Shown here: piece after piece, positions 1 through 7,074 of the stretch
Position numbering within the stretch: the first letter of the stretch is position 1
How the letters are laid out: each line of letters starts with the position of its first letter
From: Chlamydiota bacterium
Lineage (GTDB): Bacteria > Chlamydiota > Chlamydiia > Chlamydiales > Rhabdochlamydiaceae
DNA: 15,455 bases
Reading direction: 5' to 3'
Assembly (NCBI GenBank): GCA_011065235.1
Contig: JAAKFB010000011.1
Span: 1 to 15,455, forward strand
Translations under genes and position numbers: made by a program
The notes under the pieces: generated by a model
Told to the model about the DNA's origin: nothing
Seen by the model: only the letters and a program-made list of their open reading frames with translations
Database searches by the model: none

Positions 1-1
1 T

Positions 2-115
2 GTTTATAGTTATCAGCGTTTGGAGAAACGCAAGTGCAATCCGACCTTGAAAATCATGACGATGATTAAGCAGATTTTTCCAGAGTTTTCTTTGGATTAT
101 GCTGTCGGATGCTAG
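2..115 (+). CDS. 3' end of an unidentified gene (partial)
   Basis: An open frame enters from the left edge and ends at TAG 113-115, giving 37 residues ending in FSLDYAVGC. It is basic at first (RLEKRK) and then moderately hydrophobic. I do not recognise the family. It is in the same reading frame as the nuclease remnant that follows, but its sequence does not look like the N-terminus of that family, so I treat it as a different protein. It could be the real C-terminus of an upstream gene or chance coding. Confidence 0.3.
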   Translation, partial: VYSYQRLEKRKCNPTLKIMTMIKQIFPEFSLDYAVGC

Positions 116-466
116 GAATTCTTTCTTATTACGCCTAACGAATTTCCAGGAGTTGAGGGGTTTTCTAGATCTAACCTATTTAGAATGAAGGGCTTCCACC
201 TAGCTTATAGAAAAGTCGCACAAGCTGTGCGACAATTGGAGAATCTGCCTGTTTTTCCCATTCCTTGGGGTCATAATATAGCTATTTTTCAGCAATTAAA
301 GACTGGGAACGAGCGACTGTGGTATGCCAGCATGACTATAGCTGAAGGTTGGTCTAGAAGTGCTCTTCTAGAATCGATTTTGTCCAAGCTATCCCATTGT
401 GCTTATTTCCATGACTTTATAGTATGGGCCGAAAAAGGCTTTTCATGGAAATCGTGGCTCTTTTGA
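116..466 (+). pseudogene. DUF1016/YhcG-type PDDEXK nuclease, N-terminal domain remnant
   Basis: The frame reads directly after the TAG at 113-115 and contains the signature run of the DUF1016 (YhcG) N-terminal domain: FPGVEGFSRSNLFRM, then VAQAVRQLENLP, IPWGHNI, ERLWYA and GWSRSALLESI. Full proteins of this family are about 330-380 residues and carry a C-terminal PDDEXK nuclease domain. Here there is no start codon before the conserved block (the first ATG, at 185, lies inside it), similarity stops after GWSRSALLESI at about 380, and the frame ends at 466 with no nuclease domain. The piece is therefore truncated at both ends and should be non-functional. Its 3' part overlaps the start of the permease gene and carries that gene's probable promoter and ribosome binding site. 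The family often travels with restriction-modification and other defence loci, so this may be a fossil of a mobile or defence segment. Confidence 0.65.
397..423 (+). promoter_or_regulatory. Possible promoter of the permease-PKS operon
   Basis: TTGTGC at 397-402 and TATAGT at 418-423 resemble -35 and -10 boxes with a 15-base spacer, which is shorter than usual. Transcription would begin near 430, just before the AAAAGG at 433-438 and the ATG at 445. This is a visual match only. Confidence 0.25.
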
Positions 467-1236
467 GCTTTGTAGTTATTGGGGTTTTGGCAGGATTGAT
501 TGGCGGATTGCTAGGCCTCAGTGGAGGGATTGTCACGGTCCCCTGCCTGGTTCTCCTTTTTCGCCTCATGGGAATCCCTCAGACATATTTAATGCATATT
601 GCGATTGGAACTTCTTTAGCGGCCATGGTGCTCAATAGCCTAGCCTCGATGTGGGCCCATCATAGGCGCCAAGGAGTCGTCTGGAAGATTGTATTTGCCA
701 TGATTCCTGGGATCTTTTTGGGCTGCATGCTCGGCTCTTTTGTCGCCCAATTCCTCTCTAGCGTGGTCTTGCAAGTGGTTTTTGGTTCGTTTATTTGCTT
801 TCTGGGAGCGTACATTTTGCTCCAAAAAAGAAAGAGACAAGAGAAGAAACTGCCCGATAAAACGCTCTACACATGGCTGGGTTTTGGAATAGGCACCTTG
901 TCGAGTCTTTTGGGAGTGGGAGGTGGCGTTTTTAGTGTCCCTTTGCTCATCTCCTATCGCTATCCTGAAAAGCAAGCGGTAGGAACATCGGCTGCCATGG
1001 GGCTTTTCATCACTTTTGTCGCTGCGGTTGCCTATTTGTATTTTGGATTGAAAGAGGTTAAGTTGCCGTTGACGCTCGGATTTATTTATCTCCCTGCTTT
1101 TGCAGTGATTGGTTTTGTAGCAATATTTTTTGCGCCGCTTGGGGCAAAATTGGCTCATCGAATAAAAGGAGCTCTCTTGCGCAAAATTTTTGCAGGAACC
1201 TTGATTATTGTGGGCATTTTAATGATTTTTAATTGA
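445..1236 (+). CDS. TauE/SafE (TSUP) family membrane permease
   Basis: 263-residue integral membrane protein of the TSUP (sulfite exporter TauE/SafE) family, whose characterised members move sulfite, sulfonates or other small organic anions across the inner membrane. The family's internal duplication is clear. The first half carries GGLLGLSGGIVTVPCL (about residues 20-36) and IGTSLAAM (54-61); the second half repeats this as SSLLGVGGGVFSVPLL (153-168) and VGTSAAMG (179-186). About eight hydrophobic helices are visible, split by a basic loop (KRKRQEKK, about 128-135). ATG 445 is preferred because AAAAGG lies 6 bases upstream; an in-frame ATG at 424 would add seven residues. It is the first gene of a tight + strand set and ends 8 bases before the polyketide synthase, so it may export or import a substrate or product of that pathway. 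The true substrate cannot be read from the sequence. Confidence 0.88.
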   Translation: MEIVALLSFVVIGVLAGLIGGLLGLSGGIVTVPCLVLLFRLMGIPQTYLMHIAIGTSLAAMVLNSLASMWAHHRRQGVVWKIVFAMIPGIFLGCMLGSFVAQFLSSVVLQVVFGSFICFLGAYILLQKRKRQEKKLPDKTLYTWLGFGIGTLSSLLGVGGGVFSVPLLISYRYPEKQAVGTSAAMGLFITFVAAVAYLYFGLKEVKLPLTLGFIYLPAFAVIGFVAIFFAPLGAKLAHRIKGALLRKIFAGTLIIVGILMIFN

Positions 1237-1244
1237 AGGAATGC

Positions 1245-2342
1245 ATGTTTTTAAAAGATTTTCACATCATACGCCCCGATTTCGAAGAGAAGCAAGAAGC
1301 GCTTCTCGACTGGATTTTGAACGCTCATGTGCAGGTAGAACCAGAAGAAGATGCAGAATTTGCAGAGAAACTGCGCGAAAACTTATTCAAACTGGGCCTT
1401 GGAGAAAACAAAATCAAAACGCGGGGATTTCAGCTTGATGACTGCTCCCACCGAAACTGGGATGAAATGAAAATCTACAACCTCAATTCTGCTAAAGAGG
1501 GCTATCAGTTGGACAAACGGATGGCATTTTTTGATGAAGCGGCGTCTAGTGTTTTTGAAAAAATGTATCCCGAGGACAAGGCATTGCCCCCTCACCTTGT
1601 GCATGTGACTTGTACAGGATACGTGGCGCCAAGCCCTGCTCAAAAGCTCGTTTCACTCCGAGAGGCGGGAGCTCAGACGACGGTGACACATGCGTATCAC
1701 ATGGGGTGCTATGCAGCAATCCCTGCGATCCGCATGGCGATGGGGCACTATGCTGTTGAGGACGAGTCTACAGACATTGTGCATACAGAGATATGTTCTC
1801 TTCATATGAATCCCTCGCTCCATACGATCGAACAGCTCGTTGTCCAGAGCCTATTTGCCGATGGGTTCATCAAATACACACTGGGAGATGCTGATCCCTC
1901 CCCTTCTCTCAAAATTTTAGGGGTTTTAGAAGAGGTGATCCCCAATTCCATTTCGAAAATGACGTGGACGCCACACCAATGGGGTTTTCAGATGTCTATT
2001 TCTAAAGATATCCCCGTTCTTATACGGCGTAATCTCGAAGGATATTTAAAGCGGCTTGGCAAAAAGGCGGGCTATGAAGATTTGAAAAATGCGCGCTATG
2101 CGATTCATCCAGGTGGTCCGAAAATTATCGAACAGATTGCAGCGCAATTAGAGCTTGGCCCTGAGCAAATTCAATATAGTAAAGAAATATTACAAAGTTG
2201 TGGTAATATGTCGTCAGCAACGTTGCCTCACGTCTGGGAAAAAATGGTGCGCGACCCTGAAGTGAAACCGGGTGAGCTCATCGTGAGTTTAGCTTTTGGC
2301 CCAGGCTTGAGTATTTCTGGAGCCCTTTTTGAAAAGAGGTAA
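1245..2342 (+). CDS. Type III polyketide synthase (chalcone/stilbene synthase-like)
   Basis: 365-residue thiolase-fold enzyme of the chalcone synthase-like type III PKS family, which extends a starter acyl-CoA with malonyl-CoA and cyclises the product to a resorcinol, pyrone or phloroglucinol ring. The full catalytic triad is visible: Cys155 in HMGCYAAIP, His288 in AIHPGGPKII and Asn321 in CGNMSSATL. The C-terminal FGPGLSISGALF matches the family's GFGPG loop. Length is normal (about 350-400). The start is ATG 1245, with GAAGGA (1235-1240) just upstream; a TTG at 1233 would add four residues and overlap the permease stop. The next gene begins 2 bases after the stop, so the two are probably co-translated. 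The neighbouring UbiG-like methyltransferase suggests the ring is later methylated, as in srs-type phenolic lipid loci of Streptomyces. The starter unit (fatty acyl or aromatic) cannot be determined from sequence alone. Confidence 0.93.
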   Translation: MFLKDFHIIRPDFEEKQEALLDWILNAHVQVEPEEDAEFAEKLRENLFKLGLGENKIKTRGFQLDDCSHRNWDEMKIYNLNSAKEGYQLDKRMAFFDEAASSVFEKMYPEDKALPPHLVHVTCTGYVAPSPAQKLVSLREAGAQTTVTHAYHMGCYAAIPAIRMAMGHYAVEDESTDIVHTEICSLHMNPSLHTIEQLVVQSLFADGFIKYTLGDADPSPSLKILGVLEEVIPNSISKMTWTPHQWGFQMSISKDIPVLIRRNLEGYLKRLGKKAGYEDLKNARYAIHPGGPKIIEQIAAQLELGPEQIQYSKEILQSCGNMSSATLPHVWEKMVRDPEVKPGELIVSLAFGPGLSISGALFEKR

Positions 2343-2344
2343 AC

Positions 2345-2851
2345 ATGGCTTTATTGATTTTAATCCCCTTTATCGTGCAAGCGCTCGTTATTGGCTTTGA
2401 TGAGTATTATTTTCACATCAAGCGGGGGCTGCCACTGTGGGAGAGGATTGGGCATCCGATCGACACGCTGAGTATCATGGCTGCTCTCTTATTTGTCCTT
2501 TTGGTCCCCTATTCTGATGCCAATCTCAAATGGTACATTGGCCTAGCTGTGTTCTCCTGTCTCATGGTAACTAAGGATGAGTGGGTGCATAAGCACCACT
2601 GCCCTGCAGCCGAGCATTGGCTCCATGCCCTACTCTTTATAAATCATCCCATCGTACTGACGGGCACAGGTATTATCTGGTGGATATTAACAGGACATAC
2701 AGCGCCTCGGTGGATGCAGCATTGGCTGGATCAGCCAACAGCTTTGCATACGTTACTTGTGGCGCAAATGGTGTTTGTTTCTCTATTTTTTCTCTATCAA
2801 GTCATTTACTGGAATTTCATATGGAAAGAAGAAAAAATCAAAACTCAATAA
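2345..2851 (+). CDS. Histidine-rich membrane protein of the PKS operon
   Basis: 168-residue protein with about four hydrophobic helices (roughly residues 2-17, 42-56, 62-75 and 135-157, plus a weaker one near 98-116). I do not recognise a named family. Acidic and histidine residues cluster at predicted membrane faces: DEYYFH at 19-24, GHP at 36-38, then DEWVHKHHC (78-86) and EHWLH (90-94), and NHP (100-102). The repeated DE-x(2-3)-H pattern with HxHH and EHxxH resembles metal-ligand sets of membrane di-iron hydroxylases and desaturases, which is inference only. AGAGG lies 5 bases before the ATG. It follows the PKS by 2 bases and overlaps the methyltransferase by 31 bases, so it is firmly part of the operon. 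An oxidative ring-tailoring enzyme or a membrane scaffold for a lipid intermediate would fit. Confidence 0.85.
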   Translation: MALLILIPFIVQALVIGFDEYYFHIKRGLPLWERIGHPIDTLSIMAALLFVLLVPYSDANLKWYIGLAVFSCLMVTKDEWVHKHHCPAAEHWLHALLFINHPIVLTGTGIIWWILTGHTAPRWMQHWLDQPTALHTLLVAQMVFVSLFFLYQVIYWNFIWKEEKIKTQ

Positions 2852-3573
2852 ACAATGCCTTTTATAATGAGTTAGACGAAATATGGGTCGATTCTCAAGA
2901 TCATCCCATTGCTCTACTTCGCTCTGAAAATGCGTTGCGCAATCCCTGGATACAAGAGATTTTGAGCATGACATTCCCCTATCCAGCTAAGGTGCTCGAT
3001 ATCGGCTGTGGAGGAGGGTATTTGACCAATTTTCTTGCATCCAAGGGACACCTGGTGAGCGGAATTGATTTGTCGACACAAAGTCTAGATGTCGCGAGAA
3101 AACACGATGCAACGGGCTCTGTCGAATACAAGAAGGCCAGTGCCAGCGAACTCCCCTATGGCGAAGGAATTTTTGATGCGGTCTGTGCAATGGATCTCTT
3201 GGAGCATGTGGAAAACCCTGCCCAGGTTATTGCAGAGGCCTCGCGCGTTCTCAAAAAAGGAGGGCTTTTCTTTTTTCATACGTTCAATCGCAATCTGCTC
3301 AGTTACTTTATGATCATCAAAGGGGTTGAATGGTGTTTTTCTAATACCCCGCGCAATATGCATGTCTATCCCCTCTTCATCAAGCCAGAAGAGCTCACAG
3401 ACATTTGTGAAAATCATTACCTTCAAGTAAAAGAGATGAAAGGAGTGCGCCCCGATTTTTCTCGAGCTTCTTTTTGGAAAATGATCCTGACGCGCAAGGT
3501 GACTCCCGATTTTCGCTTTGTATTCACCTCTTCTTTAAAGACGGGGTATTCGGGATATAGTCTAAGAACCTGA
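2821..3573 (+). CDS. UbiG-like SAM-dependent O-methyltransferase
   Basis: 250-residue class I methyltransferase most like UbiG, which methylates hydroxyl groups on the ring of ubiquinone precursors. SAM-binding motif I is VLDIGCGGG (58-66), motif II GIDLS (81-85), then AMDLLEHV (123-130) and the post-motif LKKGGLFFFHTFNRN (144-158). The HVYPLFIKPEEL segment near 180 matches the UbiG HxYxxFIxPxEL stretch, and DHPIALLRSENALRNPWI near 27-44 aligns with the UbiG N-terminus. ATG 2821 is chosen because the protein then starts like UbiG (NNAFYNELDEIW); the same frame is open back to 2617 but that part is antisense-like reading through the previous gene. It overlaps the upstream membrane gene by 31 bases and the convergent gene downstream by 12. 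Beside a type III PKS it probably methylates the polyketide ring, though a role in menaquinone or ubiquinone synthesis is not excluded. Confidence 0.88.
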   Translation: MERRKNQNSINNAFYNELDEIWVDSQDHPIALLRSENALRNPWIQEILSMTFPYPAKVLDIGCGGGYLTNFLASKGHLVSGIDLSTQSLDVARKHDATGSVEYKKASASELPYGEGIFDAVCAMDLLEHVENPAQVIAEASRVLKKGGLFFFHTFNRNLLSYFMIIKGVEWCFSNTPRNMHVYPLFIKPEELTDICENHYLQVKEMKGVRPDFSRASFWKMILTRKVTPDFRFVFTSSLKTGYSGYSLRT

Positions 3574-4059
3574 TAGCAATTTGATCATCCGATCGATTTG
3601 AAAATGGCGCTCCTCGCGCTTTTCGAGAAGATGATAAAACTCAACGGGGTTTTCTTTAACAATTTTAATGTCTTGGTGGATCTGAAAATAGATCCACTTT
3701 TGCATTTCATTAGAGAGTCTTTTGATATTGCGGGTTGCAATGAGGTGTTCCTTGACCCGAAAATTCTTCACTTTGCGCATCCGCAAAGCTTCTGCTTTTT
3801 CAATGAAAAAAAGGGGGTAATTTTGGTTTTGTGTGCAGTGGAGTTGCTCGAATGGAGACTTGCGCGATTTTTGAGGAATGACATTCGCTTTTCGGAGCTT
3901 TTTTTTTGTCTTATTGTTTGTTCCTAGAGGGATTTTATCAATTCCTTCGGGCACAAGGGGAGTTTTGTGGTGTTGATAGTCATGCTTGCGTTTTTGCAAC
4001 TGATGATCGAGATGCAAAAGCTGCTTGAGATCGACTTTGGGCAAGGATTTTTTTGTCAT
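3562..4059 (-). CDS. Small basic hypothetical protein
   Basis: 165-residue, lysine/arginine-rich soluble protein with no family I recognise. The first half is low in order-forming residues and very basic (KKSLPKVDLKQLL, KTKKKLRKAN). The second half is predicted mostly helical (SNEMQKWIYFQIHQDIKIV, then FYHLLEKREERHF). No membrane segment or signal peptide. The basic charge would fit nucleic-acid or ribosome binding, but nothing specific shows this. It lies 59 bases after the malic enzyme on the same strand and could be the last gene of that operon; its stop overlaps the convergent methyltransferase by 12 bases. No clear ribosome binding site precedes the ATG. The opposite strand also has an open frame of 109 codons (3598-3927), but this strand is longer, starts in a gene-like position and keeps operon polarity. 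Confidence 0.6.
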   Translation of the reverse strand: MTKKSLPKVDLKQLLHLDHQLQKRKHDYQHHKTPLVPEGIDKIPLGTNNKTKKKLRKANVIPQKSRKSPFEQLHCTQNQNYPLFFIEKAEALRMRKVKNFRVKEHLIATRNIKRLSNEMQKWIYFQIHQDIKIVKENPVEFYHLLEKREERHFQIDRMIKLLSGS

Positions 4060-4118
4060 TTGAAACGTTTTAACAAATTTTTGAATTTCTGTAAAAACAT
4101 TTCTAGAAATTTTGCCGA

Positions 4119-5792
4119 TCAGCTCTTTCGACTATAGATCGGATACTCGGGGTACCACATGGTCTCGTCTATGAGTTTTTCGACAGAGTCGACGGCCTTG
4201 AGTTTGGAATTCCCCTCTTCGATCACCGTTTTGGCAACTGCAATCGCGATTTCACGGGCCACTTTGCGTAAATTATCAAGGGTGGGGAAAAGAGGTGCAT
4301 AAGGGTCTTTTTGCATAGGAGAATGCTCAGCAAGAACTTTTGCTGCAGCGATGAAAACCCGATCGCTTGCAAAAGTTGCTTTTGTTGCAATGAGCCCAAG
4401 ACCAATTCCTGGGAAGACATAGACATTGTTACACTGCGCCATGTGGTAGATATTTCCCTCATAGGCTACCGGATCAAAGGGGCTCCCCGTTGCAATGATC
4501 GCCTCCCCTTTTGTCCACTTGAGAAGATTGCCAGGATGCGCCTCGCAGCAAGAATTGGGGTTGGATAGAGGGAAAATCATCGGTCGCTTGACGTGTTTAT
4601 TCATCTCAGTGATGGCCTCTTCGGTGAAAGCTCCCGCTTGTGTCGATACGCCAATCAAAACCGTTGGATGAGCATTTTTAATCACATCCAATAAGCTAAT
4701 ATGAGTCGGATCTAAGACTTTCCAGGATTGTAAATTGTCCTGGGCAAAGAGACGCTGATTGGGGTCTAGAGACTCATTTTTAGTTTGAAAAAGCCCATCG
4801 AGATCGACGATGTAAAAGAGTTTCCGTGCCTCTTCTTCTGTGATGTCTCCTTCATCGACAATTGCATTGACTAGCTGATTGCAAATCCCAATGCCAGCAG
4901 AGCCACCACCTAGAACGGCAAAGCGCTGCTCTTTGAGCGTGGATTTCGAGAGCTTGACGGCGCTATAAACGGCAGCCAGAGCGACAGAGGCGGTTCCCTG
5001 GATATCATCATTGAAAGAGCACACAGTTTCGCGGTAGCGCTTTAAAAGAGGCAGAGCATGAGGCTTGGCAAAATCCTCCCATTGAAGAACCACATTGGGG
5101 AATCTCTTTTTAATCGCTTGAACAAACGTCTCGATAAAGGCGTCATAGTCATTCCCTGTGATCCGCTGATTGCGCCACCCGATATAGAGAGGATCTTCGA
5201 GCATTTTAGTGTTGTTGGTTCCCACGTCGAGAATAATTGGCAAAGTCCGCTCGGGATGGATCCCTCCAAAAAGAGTATAAAGGGCCAATTTGCCAACGGG
5301 AATGGCCATCCCGCCGACTCCAAGGTCTCCGAGGCCTAAAATCCGCTCGCCATCGGTCACGACGATGACATCAATGTCGGTACGAGGAAAATTGGCGATC
5401 ATTTCAGAAATTTTGTCTCGATGGGGATACGAGAGATAGAGACCCCGCTGTTCGCGATAGAGCAAGCTATAGTTGGTCGATACCCTTCCAACCGTTGGGG
5501 TGTAGATGAGAGGGACCATTTCTTCGAGGTGTTCCATGAGAAATCGATAGAAAAGGATCTCATTGCGGTTTTGAAGAGCGCTGAGAAAGCTGAATTTGGA
5601 AAGGGCGTTGGGCTGCTCGTTGAAGTTGGCATAGCGCCTTGCGACTTGCTCTTCAATTGTCGAGACGTGCATGGGTAAAAGCCCCTCTAATCCCAGCTCA
5701 GCCCTTTCTTCTTCAGTAAAGGCAGTCCCCTTGTTGTAGAGAGGATCCTCTAAAAGATAGGGGCCCGGGATATCGATGGGCACTTTCTTCAT
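4119..5792 (-). CDS. maeA: NAD(P)-dependent malic enzyme
   Basis: 557-residue malic enzyme, oxidatively decarboxylating malate to pyruvate and CO2 in the cytosol. Length matches the large bacterial/eukaryotic form (E. coli MaeA 565). Visible motifs in order: the catalytic tyrosine in PLIYTPTVG (Tyr97), the substrate and Lys region GVGGMAIPVGKL with Lys168, the metal ligands Glu239-Asp240 in QWEDF and Asp263 in FNDDIQGT, and the Rossmann glycine motif VLGGGSAGIGI (293-303). PLSNP near 416 is the conserved malate/NAD loop. All key residues are intact. The start codon shares ATGA with the stop of the transporter upstream, so the two are translationally coupled. The enzyme supplies pyruvate and reducing power from host-derived C4 acids, a sensible role in an organism that lives on imported metabolites. 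NAD versus NADP preference is not decided by what I can see. Confidence 0.95.
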   Translation of the reverse strand: MKKVPIDIPGPYLLEDPLYNKGTAFTEEERAELGLEGLLPMHVSTIEEQVARRYANFNEQPNALSKFSFLSALQNRNEILFYRFLMEHLEEMVPLIYTPTVGRVSTNYSLLYREQRGLYLSYPHRDKISEMIANFPRTDIDVIVVTDGERILGLGDLGVGGMAIPVGKLALYTLFGGIHPERTLPIILDVGTNNTKMLEDPLYIGWRNQRITGNDYDAFIETFVQAIKKRFPNVVLQWEDFAKPHALPLLKRYRETVCSFNDDIQGTASVALAAVYSAVKLSKSTLKEQRFAVLGGGSAGIGICNQLVNAIVDEGDITEEEARKLFYIVDLDGLFQTKNESLDPNQRLFAQDNLQSWKVLDPTHISLLDVIKNAHPTVLIGVSTQAGAFTEEAITEMNKHVKRPMIFPLSNPNSCCEAHPGNLLKWTKGEAIIATGSPFDPVAYEGNIYHMAQCNNVYVFPGIGLGLIATKATFASDRVFIAAAKVLAEHSPMQKDPYAPLFPTLDNLRKVAREIAIAVAKTVIEEGNSKLKAVDSVEKLIDETMWYPEYPIYSRKS

Positions 5793-7066
5793 GCGTTCTC
5801 TTGCTCAGGTTTGGTGAGTTTTTCGTATTCACGAAAGCCAAATGAGACGCTTATGATCCATAGCAATCCGATCGTGATGGTTGCCCAACTTAGAAGATGA
5901 GAAGAGACATAATGGGTCACACCGATAATCAGAATCGAAGCGAGCCCTTTGGAAGTGCGGTAAGCGAAGACATCAATGATGGCTTTCGCACGGAATTTTT
6001 GATCGGGTTTTAAGGGAACATAGAGCATTTCTTTGACGATCCCAAATACGGAAAAATCGAGAGATTTTGTCGTGAGAAACATGATTGTGATGACCGCGAA
6101 ATAAGGAAAAAAGAGGACTACTGAAGCACTCAAAGCGAGAATTCCAGGAACAACATAATGGGACCTGCGAAACCCTACCCACTGGATCAAAGCATAAGCT
6201 CCTACGAACTGCAGAGCAGTGGTGAGGGTGTGCATGATCCCTAAAACCCGTCCGGAATACTGAGTACGCACATCCATTTGTGGATAGGTTCTCTCTAAAT
6301 AGTCGTTGAATTGAAAATCGACAATGGCAACTGTCATTTGCATAAACATGACGATTAGCAGGGCAAAAATTAAAAATCTAGAGCTTTTAATTAACTTGAG
6401 TCCATGGAGAAAACCGCCCTCTTTTTCCCTTTCTGGGTTGGGAACATCGCCGCTACAGTATTGGGACATTTTCCAATAAACAAACAAAAGAGAGAGGTAG
6501 ACAGGGAGAGTGAGATAGATGAGGTTTTCGGAGCCATAACTGACAGCAAAAAATCCAGGAAACGAGGAGCCTAAGATCGATCCAAGTCCCCCTACGCCAA
6601 AGAACATTCCATAGAGGTACTTCGCCTGCCCTATCCTGACATTGGAATGAATTACCGACCAGACGAGCTGGAACATGAGCATGACATAGACCTCTTTCCA
6701 CATAAAGAAAAGGAAGTTCAATGCGGGGAAAACTTTAAAAAGGGCGGCAAACAGCGTATTGACACCGATGATGATCCCAATAAGACAGATAAAAAGGAGC
6801 TTCGAGCCCCACTTGGGAATCAACCGATTATAGATCGAAACGAGCAGAAAATTAAACGGGACAATCGCAAGCCAAGCATAAGGGAAAAGGCGGGCACCAT
6901 AAGACTGAACAAAAAGCGATGTGCTGACAGGGCGAATGATCGAGTATTCACAACAAATGAAAAACGAACAGAGAAGGGCGTAGAACAAGAATGAGCGTTC
7001 GCGCCCTGAATAGGTTGCGAATTCATTTCTGACGCTGATAAGTTTTTTTTTTACGTATCCGGACAT
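5789..7066 (-). CDS. TLC/NTT-like (ATP/ADP translocase-related) membrane transporter
   Basis: 425-residue polytopic membrane protein with about 11-12 hydrophobic helices. The first helices carry a charged pair in EYSIIRPV (Glu40, Arg45), then WLAIVPFN and IYNRLIPKWG, and later WKEVYVMLMFQLVW (123-136) and KYLYGMFFGVGGLGSILGS (149-167). This layout resembles the TLC/NTT nucleotide transporters of chlamydiae and rickettsiae and their MFS-like relatives. It is shorter than the roughly 500-540 residues of proven NTTs, so it may be a divergent paralogue with another substrate. The gene begins 8 bases after the HD-domain gene stops and overlaps malic enzyme by ATGA. A run of ten A occurs in codons 5-8 (plus-strand T at 7043-7052). 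Neighbouring purine genes favour a nucleotide or nucleobase cargo, but this is inference. Confidence 0.75.
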   Translation of the reverse strand: MSGYVKKKLISVRNEFATYSGRERSFLFYALLCSFFICCEYSIIRPVSTSLFVQSYGARLFPYAWLAIVPFNFLLVSIYNRLIPKWGSKLLFICLIGIIIGVNTLFAALFKVFPALNFLFFMWKEVYVMLMFQLVWSVIHSNVRIGQAKYLYGMFFGVGGLGSILGSSFPGFFAVSYGSENLIYLTLPVYLSLLFVYWKMSQYCSGDVPNPEREKEGGFLHGLKLIKSSRFLIFALLIVMFMQMTVAIVDFQFNDYLERTYPQMDVRTQYSGRVLGIMHTLTTALQFVGAYALIQWVGFRRSHYVVPGILALSASVVLFFPYFAVITIMFLTTKSLDFSVFGIVKEMLYVPLKPDQKFRAKAIIDVFAYRTSKGLASILIIGVTHYVSSHLLSWATITIGLLWIISVSFGFREYEKLTKPEQENA

Positions 7067-7074
7067 TATGGGAA

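Noticed and set aside
640..1158. 172-codon open frame on the - strand inside the permease gene
   Set aside because: The + strand frame has clear TSUP repeats and helices; the antisense product is a basic, low-order sequence without any motif.
2617..2820. Longer N-terminus for the methyltransferase (68 extra residues)
   Set aside because: It is an out-of-frame reading of the membrane protein gene; UbiG-like similarity begins at about 2850 and ATG 2821 gives a normal length.
3598..3927. 109-codon + strand frame opposite the small basic protein
   Set aside because: Shorter, no ribosome binding site, phenylalanine/leucine-rich as expected for the antisense of a lysine-rich gene. The - strand frame fits the operon better, although that gene is itself only moderately certain.
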